Shown: piece by piece, positions 1 through 7,440 of the stretch
How positions within the stretch are numbered: the first letter of the stretch is position 1
Layout: each line of letters begins with the position of its first letter
Assembly (NCBI RefSeq): GCF_031177825.1
Contig: NZ_JAPSKE010000003.1
Location: 1 to 64,000 of the forward strand
Length of the DNA stretch: 64,000 nucleotides
Direction of reading: 5' to 3'
Source of the DNA: Paenibacillus sp.
Lineage (GTDB): Bacteria; Bacillota; Bacilli; Paenibacillales; YIM-B00363
Translations under genes and position numbers: made by a program
The notes under the pieces: model-generated
Told to the model about the DNA's origin: nothing
Seen by the model: only the letters and a program-made list of their open reading frames with translations
Database searches by the model: none

Positions 1-10
1 AACAACGAAG

Positions 11-46
11 AATCCCCCGACGGCCGCACGGCCGAGACGGGGGATT
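11..46 (-). terminator. Intrinsic terminator of the SASP gene
   Basis: A long GC-rich inverted repeat (AATCCCCCG pairing with CGGGGGATT, inner CGGCCG arms) lies just past the stop of the spore protein gene. On the minus strand it is followed by a T-rich run (TTCTTCGTTGTT). This fits a Rho-independent terminator. Confidence 0.75.
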
Positions 47-68
47 CGCTTACGTTTCCGGAGGCTAG

Positions 69-293
69 TTAGAAGCGTGCGCCGCGCGCGAGCGACTCTT
101 CGGCGATCTGCACCATGCGGCGTACCATATGTCCGCCGATCGCGCCCGTGTCGCGCGTCGCCATGTAACCGTAGTAACCATCTTGCGGGATTTGTACGCC
201 AAGCTCTTGCGCCACCTCGTACTTGAGCTGGTCGAGCGCTTGGTTCGCTTGAGGAACGACCAAGTTGTTGGAACTTTGAGAACCTTTACCCAT
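69..293 (-). CDS. Alpha/beta-type small acid-soluble spore protein
   Basis: This 74-residue protein is an alpha/beta-type SASP, which coats and protects DNA in the dormant spore and is degraded by the GPR protease at germination. It shows the family hallmarks: N-terminal LVVPQANQALDQLKYEVAQE, where the GPR cleavage site lies in this family, and the second conserved block around GYYGYMATRDTGAIGGHMVRRM. Its length is normal for the family. The ATG start sits behind a near-perfect AAGGAGGTG ribosome binding site, and the gene ends at a strong terminator. A GCATA / TAATGATA element upstream could be a SigG promoter, which would give forespore expression. I am very sure of the family; which paralogue it is cannot be told. 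Confidence 0.95.
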   Translation of the reverse strand: MGKGSQSSNNLVVPQANQALDQLKYEVAQELGVQIPQDGYYGYMATRDTGAIGGHMVRRMVQIAEESLARGARF

Positions 294-322
294 GAGATGT
301 CACCTCCTTGTGGATGTAAGGA

Positions 323-352
323 TATCATTAGCAGGGCGAAGGATCTTTATGC
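323..352 (-). promoter_or_regulatory. Possible SigG-type promoter for the SASP gene
   Basis: On the minus strand GCATA (352-348) is separated by 17 bases from TAATGATA (330-323). This resembles the forespore SigG pattern and stands at a sensible distance from the SASP start. It is a match by eye; the -10 is not perfect. Confidence 0.4.
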
Positions 353-360
353 AGGAAAAC

Positions 361-392
361 AAGAAAATCCCCCAACCCGGCCGGGAGGGGGA
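361..392 (-). terminator. Terminator after the Spo0E-like gene
   Basis: An inverted repeat (TCCCCC ... GGGGGA with an inner CCCGGCCGGG) is followed on the minus strand by TTTTCTT. It lies directly after the stop of the Spo0E-like gene. Confidence 0.65.
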
Positions 393-397
393 GACGG

Positions 398-598
398 TTA
401 GGAAACGTAACTGGCGCGTTCGGCGACGGCCAGGCTCGACGGGCGCGAGCGCGACTTCATCGCTTGCACGATGAGCTGGTCCAGCTCGCGGGAGACGCGA
501 ATGACTTCGGGGTGAAGAAGGTCGTTGCTATGCTTCTCGGCGGTCGTAATCATAATGAAACGCATAGTTTCGATCTTGCGTTGTAATGAGTTCATCAT
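398..598 (-). CDS. Spo0E-like aspartyl-phosphate phosphatase
   Basis: A 66-residue protein with the Spo0E family signature in its centre: LLHPEVIRVSRELDQLIVQ, where the S-R-E-L-D motif and preceding helix match family members that dephosphorylate Spo0A~P and so delay sporulation. The N-terminal half (residues 3-20) fits the first helix of the helical hairpin. There is no membrane segment, so it should act in the cytoplasm. A GGGAGGG binding site precedes two adjacent ATG codons (598 and 595); either could be used. It lies next to a spore coat-of-DNA gene but has its own terminator, so the two need not be co-transcribed. Family assignment rests on a short motif; I am fairly sure. Confidence 0.8.
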   Translation of the reverse strand: MMNSLQRKIETMRFIMITTAEKHSNDLLHPEVIRVSRELDQLIVQAMKSRSRPSSLAVAERASYVS

Positions 599-706
599 GA
601 AATCCCTCCCCGTAGCGACAGCTAAACATGAGAATATTTTACATCGCTTATCGTTTCGAGGGAAGGCGGATTGGCGCGCGCGAATCGTTCGCCCCTTGAC
701 TTTACA

Positions 707-1705
707 TCAATGCGACACAAGCGCCTCCCGATCGGCCGCTTGAGGCGGCTGCTCGAGCCACCCGGCGTCGATCATGATCCTCGCGCCGTCTTCGGCGTAT
801 TTGCCGACCTCGAGCGCAAGCCGTCCGTACATCGCCGCCAAGTCGTGTCTCGGACTGACCGCCATCGAGTTGGCGTAGGAGCGGATGCGCATCGAGAACA
901 TGTCGAGCTTATGGAACATCATCAGCTTGTCCGAGAACGGCGAAATCGTCGAATCGGTCACCAGATGATTCAGGATCGGCGGCGACGGCAGATGCTCCTT
1001 AGATAAGATCTCGCTGAATATTTTAAAATGCTTGCCCGCGATTTCCCCGCCTCGGATGAAATAATCCCGAGCCTCCGGCGTTTGGGCCACTTGGGAGAAC
1101 CCGACCAATACGGTTCGGCTCGTTGCGTTATTTTCCAAATTGTCGTGCAGGTGCGCGATTTCGAGCGCGTGCAGCGGGCGGATGGGCCCGATGAACCCGC
1201 TGAGGTAGCTCTGCTTTCTGGCGTAATCGGTCCGCGTCGGAACCGGAATGAGCGGCGGCCGAACGAGGAAGCTCTTGGCCTCGAGCAATCCGTTGATTTC
1301 GGTCATCAAATTCACGGTGGAGTTCAGAACGTGCGTGAAGAACTCGCGCATGTCCGGTCTTGTGACCAGCGGAACGGCGATGCCGTAGATGCTGAGGCCC
1401 GCCTTCCCGACGTATTTCAAGTAATGCAAATAAAACTCGTCCCCGAACAACCGAGGCGCGTCGACGTTTACGTCTTGGTCCGCGAAGCCGAAAGGCACGG
1501 GATGGTTGTCCGCCTTCAAAATTTCGGCGCATCGACTGGAGAACTCTTCGCTTAAATCGTAAGACTTTTGTAAGATCTCCTTAATATCCTCGTCGACGAC
1601 ATGCTTCAAGTAATAGCGTAATACGCATACCGCCATGCTGTTTCCCATATACGTGGCCCACAGCTTGCCCATCTCGGCCGATGTGAGCGGCTCTTTAGTA
1701 TTCAA
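707..1705 (-). CDS. DUF3231 family protein
   Basis: A 332-residue protein that I recognise as DUF3231, a family common in Bacillales and especially in spore formers. It has two similar halves, each about 160 residues: both begin with a stretch like 'L(T/H)..E(M/I)..LW/LHDNL.N', followed by paired long helices. This repeat fits a ferritin-like four-helix fold, but the biochemical role is unknown. There is no signal peptide or clear membrane helix. The start is a TTG at 1705 behind GGGGAT, and it gives an N terminus (PLTSAEMGKLWATYMGN) typical of the family. It stands alone between Spo0E-like and HAD genes on the same strand. Confidence 0.8.
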   Translation of the reverse strand: MNTKEPLTSAEMGKLWATYMGNSMAVCVLRYYLKHVVDEDIKEILQKSYDLSEEFSSRCAEILKADNHPVPFGFADQDVNVDAPRLFGDEFYLHYLKYVGKAGLSIYGIAVPLVTRPDMREFFTHVLNSTVNLMTEINGLLEAKSFLVRPPLIPVPTRTDYARKQSYLSGFIGPIRPLHALEIAHLHDNLENNATSRTVLVGFSQVAQTPEARDYFIRGGEIAGKHFKIFSEILSKEHLPSPPILNHLVTDSTISPFSDKLMMFHKLDMFSMRIRSYANSMAVSPRHDLAAMYGRLALEVGKYAEDGARIMIDAGWLEQPPQAADREALVSH

Positions 1706-1816
1706 TGGAAATCCCCGATTCGTAGAAGATTTTCATATAGCATTTTCCAACGTCGGGCGATTTATGCATGGGAAAAGTCGGGAGGCCGACGCCGCGGGCG
1801 AATCGGCCGCCGGAAG

Positions 1817-2467
1817 TTATTCGAACCGAGCCAGCAGCTCGCCGAGCGGCAACTCTTCGAACGAGGCGAGACGGAAGTCGTACCGTTCGAACCGAAGCGC
1901 CTCCGTCATCGGATTCGGCACGACGACGCACCGGACGCCGGCCGCGACGGCCGATCTCGCGCCGTTCGCGGAATCCTCGAACGCGACCGCGCGGCGGGGC
2001 TCGACCTTGAGCCGCTCCGCCGCAAGGCGGTACAACGCCGGGTCCGGCTTCACCTTCTCGACGTCGTCGGACGTGCATAACGTCTCGAAATATCCGCGAA
2101 GTCCGTGAACATCGAGGAACGGCTCGATCCAGCTGAGCGGACTGCTGGTGGCGAGGCCGATCCGGAGGCCGAGCCGTTTCGCTTCCTCCAAATACGCGAC
2201 GACCCCTTCCCGCGGCCGAAGCGCCGACGTCTTCGACTGATGCAGCGCATGCGCCGCCGTCTTCACGGCTTGATACTTCTCCTCGGTTCCGAGGCGTTCC
2301 CGCATATACCGGAACATTCCGTCGTCGTACGTGCCGATGCCTTCGGCGAATACCGCGAGCGGCAGCTCGACGTCATGGTCTTGCAGCGCGTCGCGATAGC
2401 TTTCGTACCATACCGACTCGGTGTCGAGAATCGTTCCGTCGAAATCGAAAATGACCGCTTGAATCAA
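1817..2467 (-). CDS. HAD-superfamily phosphatase, beta-phosphoglucomutase-like
   Basis: A 216-residue HAD hydrolase of subfamily I. Motif I is DFDGTILDTE near residues 8-17 (nucleophile Asp and second Asp), motif II is ATSS, and motif III/IV runs from K-P-D-P (VKPDPALY) to AFEDSANGARSA. The alpha-helical cap between motifs I and II makes it like beta-phosphoglucomutase or 2-deoxyglucose-6-phosphatase type enzymes such as YhcW. It probably dephosphorylates a small sugar phosphate; the substrate cannot be read from the sequence. The start is a TTG behind AAAGGAGAG with good spacing. The upstream region is shared with the divergent 2604 gene. Confidence 0.88.
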   Translation of the reverse strand: MIQAVIFDFDGTILDTESVWYESYRDALQDHDVELPLAVFAEGIGTYDDGMFRYMRERLGTEEKYQAVKTAAHALHQSKTSALRPREGVVAYLEEAKRLGLRIGLATSSPLSWIEPFLDVHGLRGYFETLCTSDDVEKVKPDPALYRLAAERLKVEPRRAVAFEDSANGARSAVAAGVRCVVVPNPMTEALRFERYDFRLASFEELPLGELLARFE

Positions 2468-2546
2468 GGCGTTCTCTCCTTTAAAGGGGGAATCCCCTCT
2501 TTTTCTCTTTCCCTGAATTGGTTAGGATGGTAAAGTATACACACAC

Positions 2547-2575
2547 TTGTTCATAAGGGCATTTTATCATACAAG
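2547..2575 (+). promoter_or_regulatory. Possible SigA promoter for the 2604/ung pair
   Basis: TTGTTC (2547-2552) and TACAAG (2570-2575) are separated by exactly 17 bases, about 30 bases before the GTG start of the small membrane protein. Both hexamers depart from consensus, so this is tentative. Confidence 0.35.
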
Positions 2576-2603
2576 AGAGTACGTCGTAAGGAAGGTGAGA
2601 ACC

Positions 2604-2759
2604 GTGTCGTTATCGAGAGCGGAGATGCGGCGCCGCATACGGGACAACCGGATGAAGTGGGCGAAGCGTACGTTCTGGTTCGTGGCGACCGTCGCCGCGG
2701 CGAGCTTGTTGGGAGCTTGGCTGTGGGAGTGGACCGGGACGCCCGCGTATTTGGAATAG
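2604..2759 (+). CDS. Small single-pass membrane protein, unrecognised
   Basis: A 51-residue protein starting at GTG 2604, chosen because GAAGGTGAG lies 5-10 bases before it; a longer frame from 2547 has no ribosome binding site. The N-terminal third is strongly basic (RAEMRRRIRDNRMKWAKR) and is followed by one hydrophobic helix, about residues 21-38, and a short tail with W-x-W. This suggests an N-in, single-pass membrane protein. I do not recognise the family. It ends 15 bases before ung and is likely in one transcript with it. Confidence 0.6.
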   Translation: MSLSRAEMRRRIRDNRMKWAKRTFWFVATVAAASLLGAWLWEWTGTPAYLE

Positions 2760-2774
2760 GGGGTTGGTAAGCGT

Positions 2775-3452
2775 ATGGCGATCGTGCTGCGGAACGATTG
2801 GCAGGAGCAGGTCGGCGATCAATTCGAACGGCCTTATTACATACAGCTGCGCGAATTTCTGAAGGCGGAGTACCGGACGCGGAAGGTGTATCCGGAGGCG
2901 GAACATATTTTCAACGCGCTGCATCATACCGCGTACGCGGACGTCAAAGCGGTCGTTCTCGGCCAGGACCCGTATCACGGACCGGGACAAGCCCACGGAC
3001 TCAGCTTCTCCGTGAAACCGGGGGTACCGCCGCCTCCGTCGCTGCAAAACATATTTAAGGAGCTGCGAGACGATCTCGGCGCGCCGATCCCGAATCACGG
3101 CTCCTTGGCGTCATGGGCGGGTCAAGGCGTGCTGCTGCTCAACGCGGTGCTGACGGTACGGGACGGCGAACCGAATTCGCACAAGGGCCGCGGGTGGGAG
3201 ACGTTCACGGACGCGGTCGTCGAACGGCTGAACGCGCGCGAGCGGCCGATCGCCTTCGTCTTATGGGGCAGCCACGCCCAAGCGAAGGGAGCGCGAATCG
3301 ACGCCGGACGCCATCTCGTTCTGCGCTCGCCGCATCCGAGCCCGCTGTCGGCGCATCGCGGCTTCTTCGGGAGCAAGCCGTTCTCCCGCATCAACGCGTG
3401 GCTGACCGCGCAAGGGGAAGCTCCGGTCGACTGGGCGATCCCGAATCGTTGA
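2775..3452 (+). CDS. ung: Uracil-DNA glycosylase, family 1
   Basis: A 225-residue family 1 uracil-DNA glycosylase that removes uracil from DNA as the first step of base excision repair. The water-activating loop [18 protein letters not shown] carries the catalytic Asp65, and the C-terminal [11 protein letters not shown] minor-groove loop carries His187. Both residue positions match the well-studied E. coli enzyme almost exactly. The uracil pocket motif LLLNAVLTV and the V-L-W-G-S segment are also present. Length is normal. The start is ATG 2775, 15 bases after the small membrane protein gene. This is a cytoplasmic housekeeping enzyme and the call is secure. Confidence 0.97.
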   Translation: MAIVLRNDWQEQVGDQFERPYYIQLREFLKAEYRTRKVYPEAEHIFNALHHTAYADVKAVVLGQDPYHGPGQAHGLSFSVKPGVPPPPSLQNIFKELRDDLGAPIPNHGSLASWAGQGVLLLNAVLTVRDGEPNSHKGRGWETFTDAVVERLNARERPIAFVLWGSHAQAKGARIDAGRHLVLRSPHPSPLSAHRGFFGSKPFSRINAWLTAQGEAPVDWAIPNR

Positions 3453-3470
3453 TCGTGCGCCTTAAACGCT

Positions 3471-3508
3471 CCGTTCCATGGATGTCGGCGGGACGGGGGG
3501 GCTTTTGC
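3471..3508 (+). terminator. Probable terminator after ung
   Basis: CCGTTCC (3471-3477) pairs with GGGACGG (3490-3496), followed by a G run and then CTTTTGCTTTTT. The loop is long but the position right after ung fits. Confidence 0.5.
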
Positions 3509-3512
3509 TTTT

Positions 3513-4073
3513 TCACACGGCGCTGTTTCGCGTCTGTACGCGCTCGGCGGCGTCGGCCATCCACTTGACGAACAGGCCGATCGCGACATAGATCGGGAAC
3601 GAGTACACGTGTCGCCACAAATAGGTTTCGTACACGCCCGCGGCGATCGCGAACGGTTCGAGCACGAAGGCGTACAGTACGGCAAGCGCGACGCAGGCGA
3701 CGAAGAACGGCTTCCATTCGCGATACCATTGGTAGGTCAGCATATACCCGACCGGCATGACGAGGTCCGCTTGCAGCAGCCTCTCTCCCCAAGGGATCCC
3801 CATGCGGGGGTAATCCCACAGGACAAGGTCGCCGCCGACGCCGTCGGCCGCCGTCGCGACGCCGAAGACGAACCAACCGACGAGCAGAATCGGCACCAAT
3901 CTACTGCGGTCGATAAGAAACCATAAGAGCGTGTATGAGACGACCAACGCCGCCAGCATCAGCCACCATTGGTAGGAGTGTACGACCTCGTTGAAGAAGT
4001 AGGTCTCTCTGGCGTCCGTCAACTGCCGCTGCAGTTCCTGGGACTGCCGATAAATACGTTCGAGCGCGTCCAT
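3513..4073 (-). CDS. CBO0543-type integral membrane protein
   Basis: A 186-residue protein with an N-terminal soluble helix (about residues 1-30) followed by five or six membrane helices. It resembles the CBO0543 family of Firmicutes membrane proteins, based on the W-W-L-M-L start of the first helix, the D-x-x-G motif between early helices (TAADGVGGDLVLWDYP), and the P-x-G-Y-M-L-T-Y-Q-W block. Functions in that family are not established. The ATG at 4073 follows GGAGGGACCTG. It stands alone, convergent with ung and divergent from the nitrilase gene. Family assignment is from memory of these blocks and is moderate. Confidence 0.6.
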   Translation of the reverse strand: MDALERIYRQSQELQRQLTDARETYFFNEVVHSYQWWLMLAALVVSYTLLWFLIDRSRLVPILLVGWFVFGVATAADGVGGDLVLWDYPRMGIPWGERLLQADLVMPVGYMLTYQWYREWKPFFVACVALAVLYAFVLEPFAIAAGVYETYLWRHVYSFPIYVAIGLFVKWMADAAERVQTRNSAV

Positions 4074-4182
4074 CAGGTCCCTCCTCGGGTCGTATCGATA
4101 TTGTTAAACCTAGGATGCGCCGTCGGGTGTTTCCTTACTCGAACTTTGGTACAATGATCGGGAAGAAGCGGAGGTGCCGGAG

Positions 4183-5040
4183 ATGAAAATGAGAGTGTCC
4201 AGCGTGCAGTACCACCTGCACACGATTGCGAGTTTCGACGAATTCCGGGCGCAGGTCGAGCATTACGTAAAGACCGCGCAGGAGTTCGGAACGGAATTTT
4301 TATTGTTTCCCGAGTTTTTCACGACGCAGCTGCTGTCGATCCCGAACGCGGCGGGAACCGCGAACGGCATCGAGACGCTGCCCGGCTATACGGGGGCGTA
4401 TCGCGAGCTGTTCGTTCGCCTCGCCCGCGAGACGGGCATGTACATCGTCGCGGGGACGCATGTGTTGGAGCGGGACGGGTTTCTGTATAATACCGCGCAT
4501 CTGTTTTCCCCGGACGGCTCGATCGGGGAGCAGCCGAAGCTGCATATCACCCCGACCGAGGTGACGGAATGGAACGTGCGCGGCGGCGATTCGTTCCAGG
4601 TGTTTCAGACGCCGAAGGGCACGATCGCCGTGTTGACGTGTTACGACATCGAGTTTCCGGAGATCGTTCGGATGGCGAAGGCGCGCGGCGCCGACGTGAT
4701 TTTCTGTCCGTCGTGCACGGACGACCGGCACGGCTTCCACCGCGTTCGGTATACGAGCCATGCGCGGGCGGTGGAAAATCAAGTGTACGTCGTGACGGCC
4801 GGCACGGTCGGCAGTCTGCCGACCGTCGACTTCATGCGGCTGAACTACGGCCAGTCGGCGATCCTCTCGCCGAACGACATTCCGTTCCCGCCGGCGGGCG
4901 TTCTCGCCGAGGGCGTCGTGAACGACGACATGATCGTGACGGCGGATCTCGATTTGTCGCTGCTCTACGAGGTGCGCGAACGCGGCAGCGTCACGACGTG
5001 GCGCGATCGCCGCACCGACCTGTATACCGACTGGGAGTGA
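4183..5040 (+). CDS. Carbon-nitrogen hydrolase (nitrilase superfamily)
   Basis: A 285-residue nitrilase-superfamily amidohydrolase. The catalytic triad is visible as Glu44 (FPEFF), Lys119 (EQPKLHIT) and Cys153 (VLTCYDIEFPE); these enzymes hydrolyse C-N bonds of amides through a cysteine thioester. The start is ATG 4183, since GGAGGT at 4170-4175 gives good spacing, whereas the GTG at 4174 lies inside the binding site. A GNAT acetyltransferase gene follows 10 bases later and a second one after that. In B. subtilis YhcX a GNAT and a nitrilase domain are fused in one protein, so this pair probably acts together on one substrate. The substrate is unknown. Confidence 0.9.
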   Translation: MKMRVSSVQYHLHTIASFDEFRAQVEHYVKTAQEFGTEFLLFPEFFTTQLLSIPNAAGTANGIETLPGYTGAYRELFVRLARETGMYIVAGTHVLERDGFLYNTAHLFSPDGSIGEQPKLHITPTEVTEWNVRGGDSFQVFQTPKGTIAVLTCYDIEFPEIVRMAKARGADVIFCPSCTDDRHGFHRVRYTSHARAVENQVYVVTAGTVGSLPTVDFMRLNYGQSAILSPNDIPFPPAGVLAEGVVNDDMIVTADLDLSLLYEVRERGSVTTWRDRRTDLYTDWE

Positions 5041-5050
5041 GGCGGAGCGG

Positions 5051-5728
5051 ATGACGGGGTATCGCAGCGAATATTACGCGTTCGACCGGGAGGGGCGGCC
5101 GACGAAGGCGATCGTTCGGAATTACGGGGCCGAAGACTTCGCGGCGCTGATCGACATTCAGCGGGAATGCTTCCCGCCGCCGTTCCCGTCCGAGCTGTGG
5201 TGGACGGAGGAACAGCTTGCCTCGCACACGCGGCTGTTCCCGGAAGGGGCGATCTGCGTCGAGGCGGACGGCAAGCTCGTCGGTTCGATGACGGCGCTGA
5301 TCGTTCGGTACGACCCGTCTGCGCCGTCGCACACCTGGGCGGAGACGACGGGGAACGGGTTTATTACGCCGCACGATCCCGCGGGAGACACGCTGTACGT
5401 CGTCGACGTCAGCGTTCGCCCGGCGTATCGGGCGTACGGCTTCGGCAAGGCGATGGCGCACGCGATGTACCACCTGGTCGTGGAGAAGCGGCTCGCCCGG
5501 CTGCTGGGCGGGGGGCGCATGTCCGGATATCATCGGTACGCGGATAAGATGTCGGCCGAAGGTTATGCCGAAGCGGTCGTAGCCGGGCGGCTGAAGGACC
5601 CGGTCATCACGTTCCTGCTGCGGTGCGGCCGGACGCCCGTGCGCGTCGCGCCGAACTACCTCGACGACGAGGAATCGCGCGATTACGCGCTGCTGATGGA
5701 ATGGAAAAATCCTTTTATACAGTCATAA
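5051..5728 (+). CDS. GNAT family N-acetyltransferase (YhcX N-domain-like)
   Basis: A 225-residue GNAT acetyltransferase. The acetyl-CoA binding motif A is visible as VVDVSVRPAYRAYGFGKAMAHAMY, with the R-x-x-G-x-G/A pattern (here R-A-Y-G-F-G). The N-terminal V-R-N-Y-x-x-E-D-F-A-A-L is typical of the first helix. It also has the long insertion seen in proteins acting with nitrilase-type partners, and the RLLGGGRMSGY segment is like the GNAT half of B. subtilis YhcX. It lies 10 bases after the nitrilase gene, in the reverse order to the YhcX fusion. It should transfer an acetyl group to an amine made or consumed by its neighbour; this is inference. Confidence 0.85.
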   Translation: MTGYRSEYYAFDREGRPTKAIVRNYGAEDFAALIDIQRECFPPPFPSELWWTEEQLASHTRLFPEGAICVEADGKLVGSMTALIVRYDPSAPSHTWAETTGNGFITPHDPAGDTLYVVDVSVRPAYRAYGFGKAMAHAMYHLVVEKRLARLLGGGRMSGYHRYADKMSAEGYAEAVVAGRLKDPVITFLLRCGRTPVRVAPNYLDDEESRDYALLMEWKNPFIQS

Positions 5729-5743
5729 GGAGTGAATCGGCCG

Positions 5744-6415
5744 ATGGAATACATAAGAATCGAAAGTATCGAGGATCCGTTGTTCGCGAAGATGCACGCA
5801 TTGATGGGAACCATTTTCCCGCCCGAAGAAGTGTTGGAGTTCTCCTTGTGGGAGGAGCCGTTGAAGGACCAGGGCCTCCGCGTCTACGTCGCCGTGCACG
5901 AGGACGAAGTCGTCGGCGCGACGGAATACCGGTATTACCCGGACATGCGCGTCGCGATGACCGACTTCACGATCATCGGCCGCGAGGGGCTCGGGATCGG
6001 GCCGTTCCTCGTGAAGCATCGCGCAGCGGACCTCGCGTCATGGGTGGCGCGGACGGAAGGGCCGATGCTCGGTATGTTCGCTGAAATCTACAACCCATAC
6101 GCGGTGGAGGACCTCGGGTTCGGCGGCGTGAAGCCGATGAATCCGTACGTGCGGCGCGAGGTGCTCTCGCATCTCGGCTACCGCCGCTTGGACATGGACT
6201 ACGTGCATCCTTCCTGGCAGGGCGACGGAGAGGCGGTCGGCGGCCTCAATCTCGGCTTCCTGGCGGCGGACGAGTCGACGGAGAGCGTGCCGGGCGCGCT
6301 CGTCGGGCGGTTCCTGCGCACGTACTACGACATCTTGAACCCGAAGCCGGCCGCGTGGACGGCGATGGTGGAGGCGGTCGAACGCCGCGATCAGGTGGGC
6401 TTGCTGCCGCTGTAG
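5744..6415 (+). CDS. GNAT-like acetyltransferase, divergent
   Basis: A 223-residue protein with GNAT features. The core strands are LRVYVAVHEDEVVGATEYRYYP and MTDFTIIGREGLGIGPFLVKH, where the latter replaces the usual R-x-x-G-x-G/A with G-L-G-I-G. The start is ATG 5744 behind AAGGAG; a GTG at 5732 overlaps the binding site. It follows the previous GNAT gene by 15 bases and so is the third gene of the nitrilase operon. The weak motif A means the acyl-CoA site may be changed. It could act on the same metabolite as its neighbours. Medium confidence on the family, none on substrate. Confidence 0.7.
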   Translation: MEYIRIESIEDPLFAKMHALMGTIFPPEEVLEFSLWEEPLKDQGLRVYVAVHEDEVVGATEYRYYPDMRVAMTDFTIIGREGLGIGPFLVKHRAADLASWVARTEGPMLGMFAEIYNPYAVEDLGFGGVKPMNPYVRREVLSHLGYRRLDMDYVHPSWQGDGEAVGGLNLGFLAADESTESVPGALVGRFLRTYYDILNPKPAAWTAMVEAVERRDQVGLLPL

Positions 6416-6511
6416 ATCGACGCGAAAGTCGGAAACCTTTCCGGGAATCGTGCGTACTATTTGTAGATTGACCCTGAATCTTGATTCCGTACATAGGAGA
6501 GGATGGTTGGG

Positions 6512-7285
6512 ATGTCGTTTTTCAATCGAATGATGGCGAGCATCGGCATCGGTTCGGCGCAAGTGGATACGCTCTTGGAGAAGCAGCGCTACGAGCCGGG
6601 CGAGACGCTGCGGGGCGTCGTGAAGGTCAAGGGCGGCAACGTAGAGCAACAAGTAGACACCATATACATCTCTGTGATGACGCAATACGTGAAGGAAGTC
6701 GACGACCGGAAGGTGTATCAGAGCGCGGAAATTTCGAAGATGCGCGTAGCCGAGCCGTTCCGTCTGCAGCCGGGCGAGGCGAAGGAGATTCCGTTCGCGT
6801 TCGCGCTGCCGCTTTCGACGCCGCTCACGGTCGGACGTACGCCGGTGTGGCTGAAGACCGGGCTCGACATTAAGTCCGCCGTCGATCCGACGGACGACGA
6901 CAAGATCGAAGTCGTGCCGAACGCCGGCATGCGCGCGGTGCTCGACGGCATCAGCGAGCTCGGCTTCCGGCTCCGGAACGCGGATTGCGAATACGCGCCG
7001 CGCTTCGGCTACGGTTCCTTCGTGCAGGAGCTCGAATTCGTGCCGGTATCCGGATCGTACCGCGGTCGCCTTGACGAGCTGGAAGTCATCTTGTCGCCGC
7101 AAGCGTCGTCGATCGACTTGTTCCTGCAGGTCGACCGTCGCGCGCGCGGCCTCGGCGGCTTGTTCGCCGAAGCGATGGACATGGACGAGACGAACGTCCG
7201 CTGCTCCATCGACGCCGGCACGCTGTCGCGCGGTCCGAGCGCCGTCGCCGCGGCGATCGACTCGGTCATCCGCCGGTACGCGTAA
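6512..7285 (+). CDS. spo0M: Sporulation-control protein Spo0M
   Basis: A 257-residue Spo0M protein, an arrestin-like beta-sandwich protein that in B. subtilis influences entry into sporulation. Recognisable blocks are FFNRMMASIGIGSAQVDTLL at the N terminus, Y-x-P-G-E-x-x-x-G-x-V in the first sandwich (RYEPGETLRGVVKVKGG), and the C-terminal LDELEVIL...DLFLQVDRRARGLGG stretch, which is diagnostic. ATG 6512 is favoured over ATG 6503 because GGAGAGG at 6496-6502 needs the longer spacing. It has no signal peptide or membrane helix. A strong terminator follows. The SigH promoter known for B. subtilis spo0M is not obvious here. Confidence 0.93.
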   Translation: MSFFNRMMASIGIGSAQVDTLLEKQRYEPGETLRGVVKVKGGNVEQQVDTIYISVMTQYVKEVDDRKVYQSAEISKMRVAEPFRLQPGEAKEIPFAFALPLSTPLTVGRTPVWLKTGLDIKSAVDPTDDDKIEVVPNAGMRAVLDGISELGFRLRNADCEYAPRFGYGSFVQELEFVPVSGSYRGRLDELEVILSPQASSIDLFLQVDRRARGLGGLFAEAMDMDETNVRCSIDAGTLSRGPSAVAAAIDSVIRRYA

Positions 7286-7302
7286 TCTTCGCCGTACGGC
7301 GC

Positions 7303-7338
7303 GCCCCTTCCCCGACATGGTCGGGGGAGGGGCTTTTT
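7303..7338 (+). terminator. Intrinsic terminator after spo0M
   Basis: GCCCCTTCCCCGA pairs with TCGGGGGAGGGGC around a CATGG loop, followed by TTTTT. This is a strong Rho-independent terminator. Confidence 0.85.
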
Positions 7339-7440
7339 CGATTTTTGCGGGCGGCGAGCGAGTCCCGGGAAACGGCGCATCTTTGCGTCGGCTCGTCCAT
7401 ATCATGTAAGATGTGAGAGGAACGAGGAGGGAACGACATC

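Noticed and set aside
2474..2510. Plus-strand terminator from GGGGGAATCCCC and a T-rich run
   Set aside because: No plus-strand gene lies upstream; it falls in the leader of the HAD gene.
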